From Mycobacterium marseillense (lineage in GTDB: Bacteria > Actinomycetota > Actinomycetes > Mycobacteriales > Mycobacteriaceae): DNA of 64,000 nucleotides. Every line of letters starts with the position of its first letter. The stretch's first letter is position 1. The notes under the pieces are model-generated. The model had not been told where the DNA came from, made no database searches, and saw only the letters and a program-made list of their open reading frames with translations. This document shows, in pieces, positions 62,724 through 64,000 of this stretch. Position numbers and translations under genes: made by a program. The stretch is taken from NCBI RefSeq assembly GCF_010731675.1, contig NZ_AP022584.1:2232001-2296000 (forward strand), read 5' to 3'.

Positions 62724-64000
62724 CAGGCGTGCCCTTCACTCTCGTCGTCGAACAGCGGGCGGATCCCGCGGGCCGCCTGAATCTCGTCGTTGCTGGTGCC
62801 GGCGGCCACCATCGGCCACACCTGCGCGTCCGCGCCGACGATGAAGTCGATCACCACCGGGCGGTCGTTGATCGCCCGGGCCTGGGCGATGACATCTGCC
62901 ACGTCTTCCTCACGCTCGCAACGCAACCCGACGCAGCCCAACGCCTCGGCCAGCTTCACGAAGTCCGGGATGCGGTGCGAGTGCGTGGCCAGATCCGTTT
63001 GCGAGTACCGCTCTTCGTAGAACAGCGTCTGCCACTGGCGCACCATGCCCAGGTTGCCGTTGTTGATCAGCGCCACCTTGATCGGCACGCCCTCGATCGC
63101 GCAGGTGGCCAATTCCTGGTTGGTCATCTGGAAACAGCCGTCGCCGTCGATCGCCCACACCTCCGCGTCCGGGCGGGCCATCTTGGCGCCCATGGCGGCC
63201 GGAATGGCGAACCCCATGGTGCCCAGGCCGCCGGAGTTGAGCCAGGTGCGCGGCTTCTCGTAGGAGATGAATTGGGCCGCCCACATCTGGTGCTGCCCGA
63301 CTCCGGCGACGTACACCGCGTCGGGGCCGGCGATCTGGCCCAGCTTCTCGATGACGTATTCGGGGCCCAGGCTGCCGTCGCTCTGCGGCCCGTAGCTCAG
63401 TGGATAGGTGGACCGGACCCCGTCGAGGTAGGTCCACCACTCGGTCATGTCGATCTTGCCGGGCACCCCGTCGTGGCGGAGCTGCTCGACCAGCTCGCCC
63501 ACGACGGCCTTGACGTCGCCGACGATCGGCACGTCGGCATGGCGGTTCTTGCCGATCTCGGCCGGGTCGATATCGGCGTGGATGACCTTGGCTTCGGGCG
63601 CGAAGGTGTCCAGCTTGCCGGTCACCCGGTCATCGAAGCGGGTGCCCAAGGCGATCAGCAGGTCGCTGCGCTGCAGGGCCGCCACCGCGGCGACGGTGCC
63701 GTGCATGCCGGGCATGCCCATGTGCTGACGATGGCTGTCCGGGAACGCGCCGCGCGCCATCAGGGTGGTCACCACGGGGATGCCGGTCAGCTCGGCCAGC
63801 TCGCGCAGCTGCTCGGTCGCGTCTCCCCGGATCACGCCCCCGCCCACGTACAGCACCGGTTTGCGGGCCGCCGCGATCAGCTTGGCGGCCTCCCGGATCT
63901 GCCGGTTGTGCGGTTTGACGGTCGGCTTGTAGCCGGGCAGATCGATGCGCGGGGGCCAGCTGAACGTGCACTGACCCTGCAGCACGTCCTTGGGGATGTC
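62723..64000 (-). CDS. ilvB: Acetolactate synthase catalytic subunit (N-terminal part missing at window edge)
   Basis: 425 residues of the C-terminal two-thirds; the frame stays open to the last base. FAD/central domain features ([29 protein letters not shown]) and the ThDP/Mg motif [14 protein letters not shown] ... [14 protein letters not shown] identify it. The N-terminal domain with the catalytic Glu lies outside. Makes 2-acetolactate and acetohydroxybutyrate. Confidence 0.97.

Overview
The window is a GC-rich stretch of chromosome from a mycobacterium. Gene order runs almost collinear with the Mycobacterium tuberculosis segment from glnD (Rv2918c) to ilvB1 (Rv3003c), judged from memory. 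SepIVA, FbiD, HupB with its lysine-rich tail, MutT1 with its phosphatase domain, LipN and a RicR-type copper operator all fit the genus. The phthiocerol dimycocerosate (PDIM) locus that follows the sepIVA homologue in M. tuberculosis is absent. That, with several inserted catabolic-type genes, suggests a non-tuberculous species, perhaps a slow grower of the M. avium type; the species assignment is inference.

Layout. 1-4.9 kb: a VOC-fold protein, then the nitrogen-sensing operon amt-glnB-glnD on the minus strand, with a GlnR-like motif upstream. 4.9-14.8 kb: a minus-strand housekeeping block of ftsY, smc, acyP, an OsmC-like gene, fpg, rnc, a YceD/DUF177 gene and sepIVA. A 55-bp tandem repeat sits between ftsY and smc, and a PIG-L deacetylase gene is inserted on the plus strand. 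15-19.6 kb: a permease behind a RicR-like palindrome, a ThDP-dependent enzyme and a DUF222/HNH protein. 19.7-30.2 kb: coaD, rsmD, a VKOR/DsbA-like disulfide pair, lipN, the relic of one aldo/keto reductase gene beside an intact one, an exported HNH protein, recG, a FakA-like gene and an exported transglycosylase-like protein.

30.5-38 kb: rpmB, then an accessory redox/sulfotransferase island. It holds a nitroreductase, a mycofactocin-type SDR and a second SDR on the minus strand. A plus-strand operon follows (SnoaL-like, sulfotransferase, DUF1214, SDR), then a quinone-oxidoreductase-type gene. 38-47.5 kb: ung, thiL, a DUF3515 protein, ddlA, gpsA, fbiD, ppk1, mutT1 and hupB, covering DNA repair, cofactors, cell wall, polyphosphate and nucleoid. 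47.6-64 kb: branched-chain amino acid and serine synthesis (leuD, leuC, leuB, serA1, ilvC, ilvN, ilvB cut by the window edge), with an IclR regulator divergent from leuCD, two tRNA genes next to gltX, a tandem pair of MFS transporters, an FAD oxidoreductase and a WrbA-like quinone oxidoreductase.

Working relationships. Amt, GlnB and GlnD form one nitrogen-sensing circuit. FtsY and SMC serve protein targeting and chromosome segregation. VKOR and the DsbA-like protein form an oxidative folding pair in the cell envelope. LeuC, LeuD and LeuB convert isopropylmalate towards leucine, while IlvB, IlvN and IlvC make the shared valine/isoleucine/leucine precursors. GltX and the adjacent tRNA-Glu and tRNA-Gln genes belong to one translation module. 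I found no CRISPR array, intact insertion sequence, prophage or rRNA operon.
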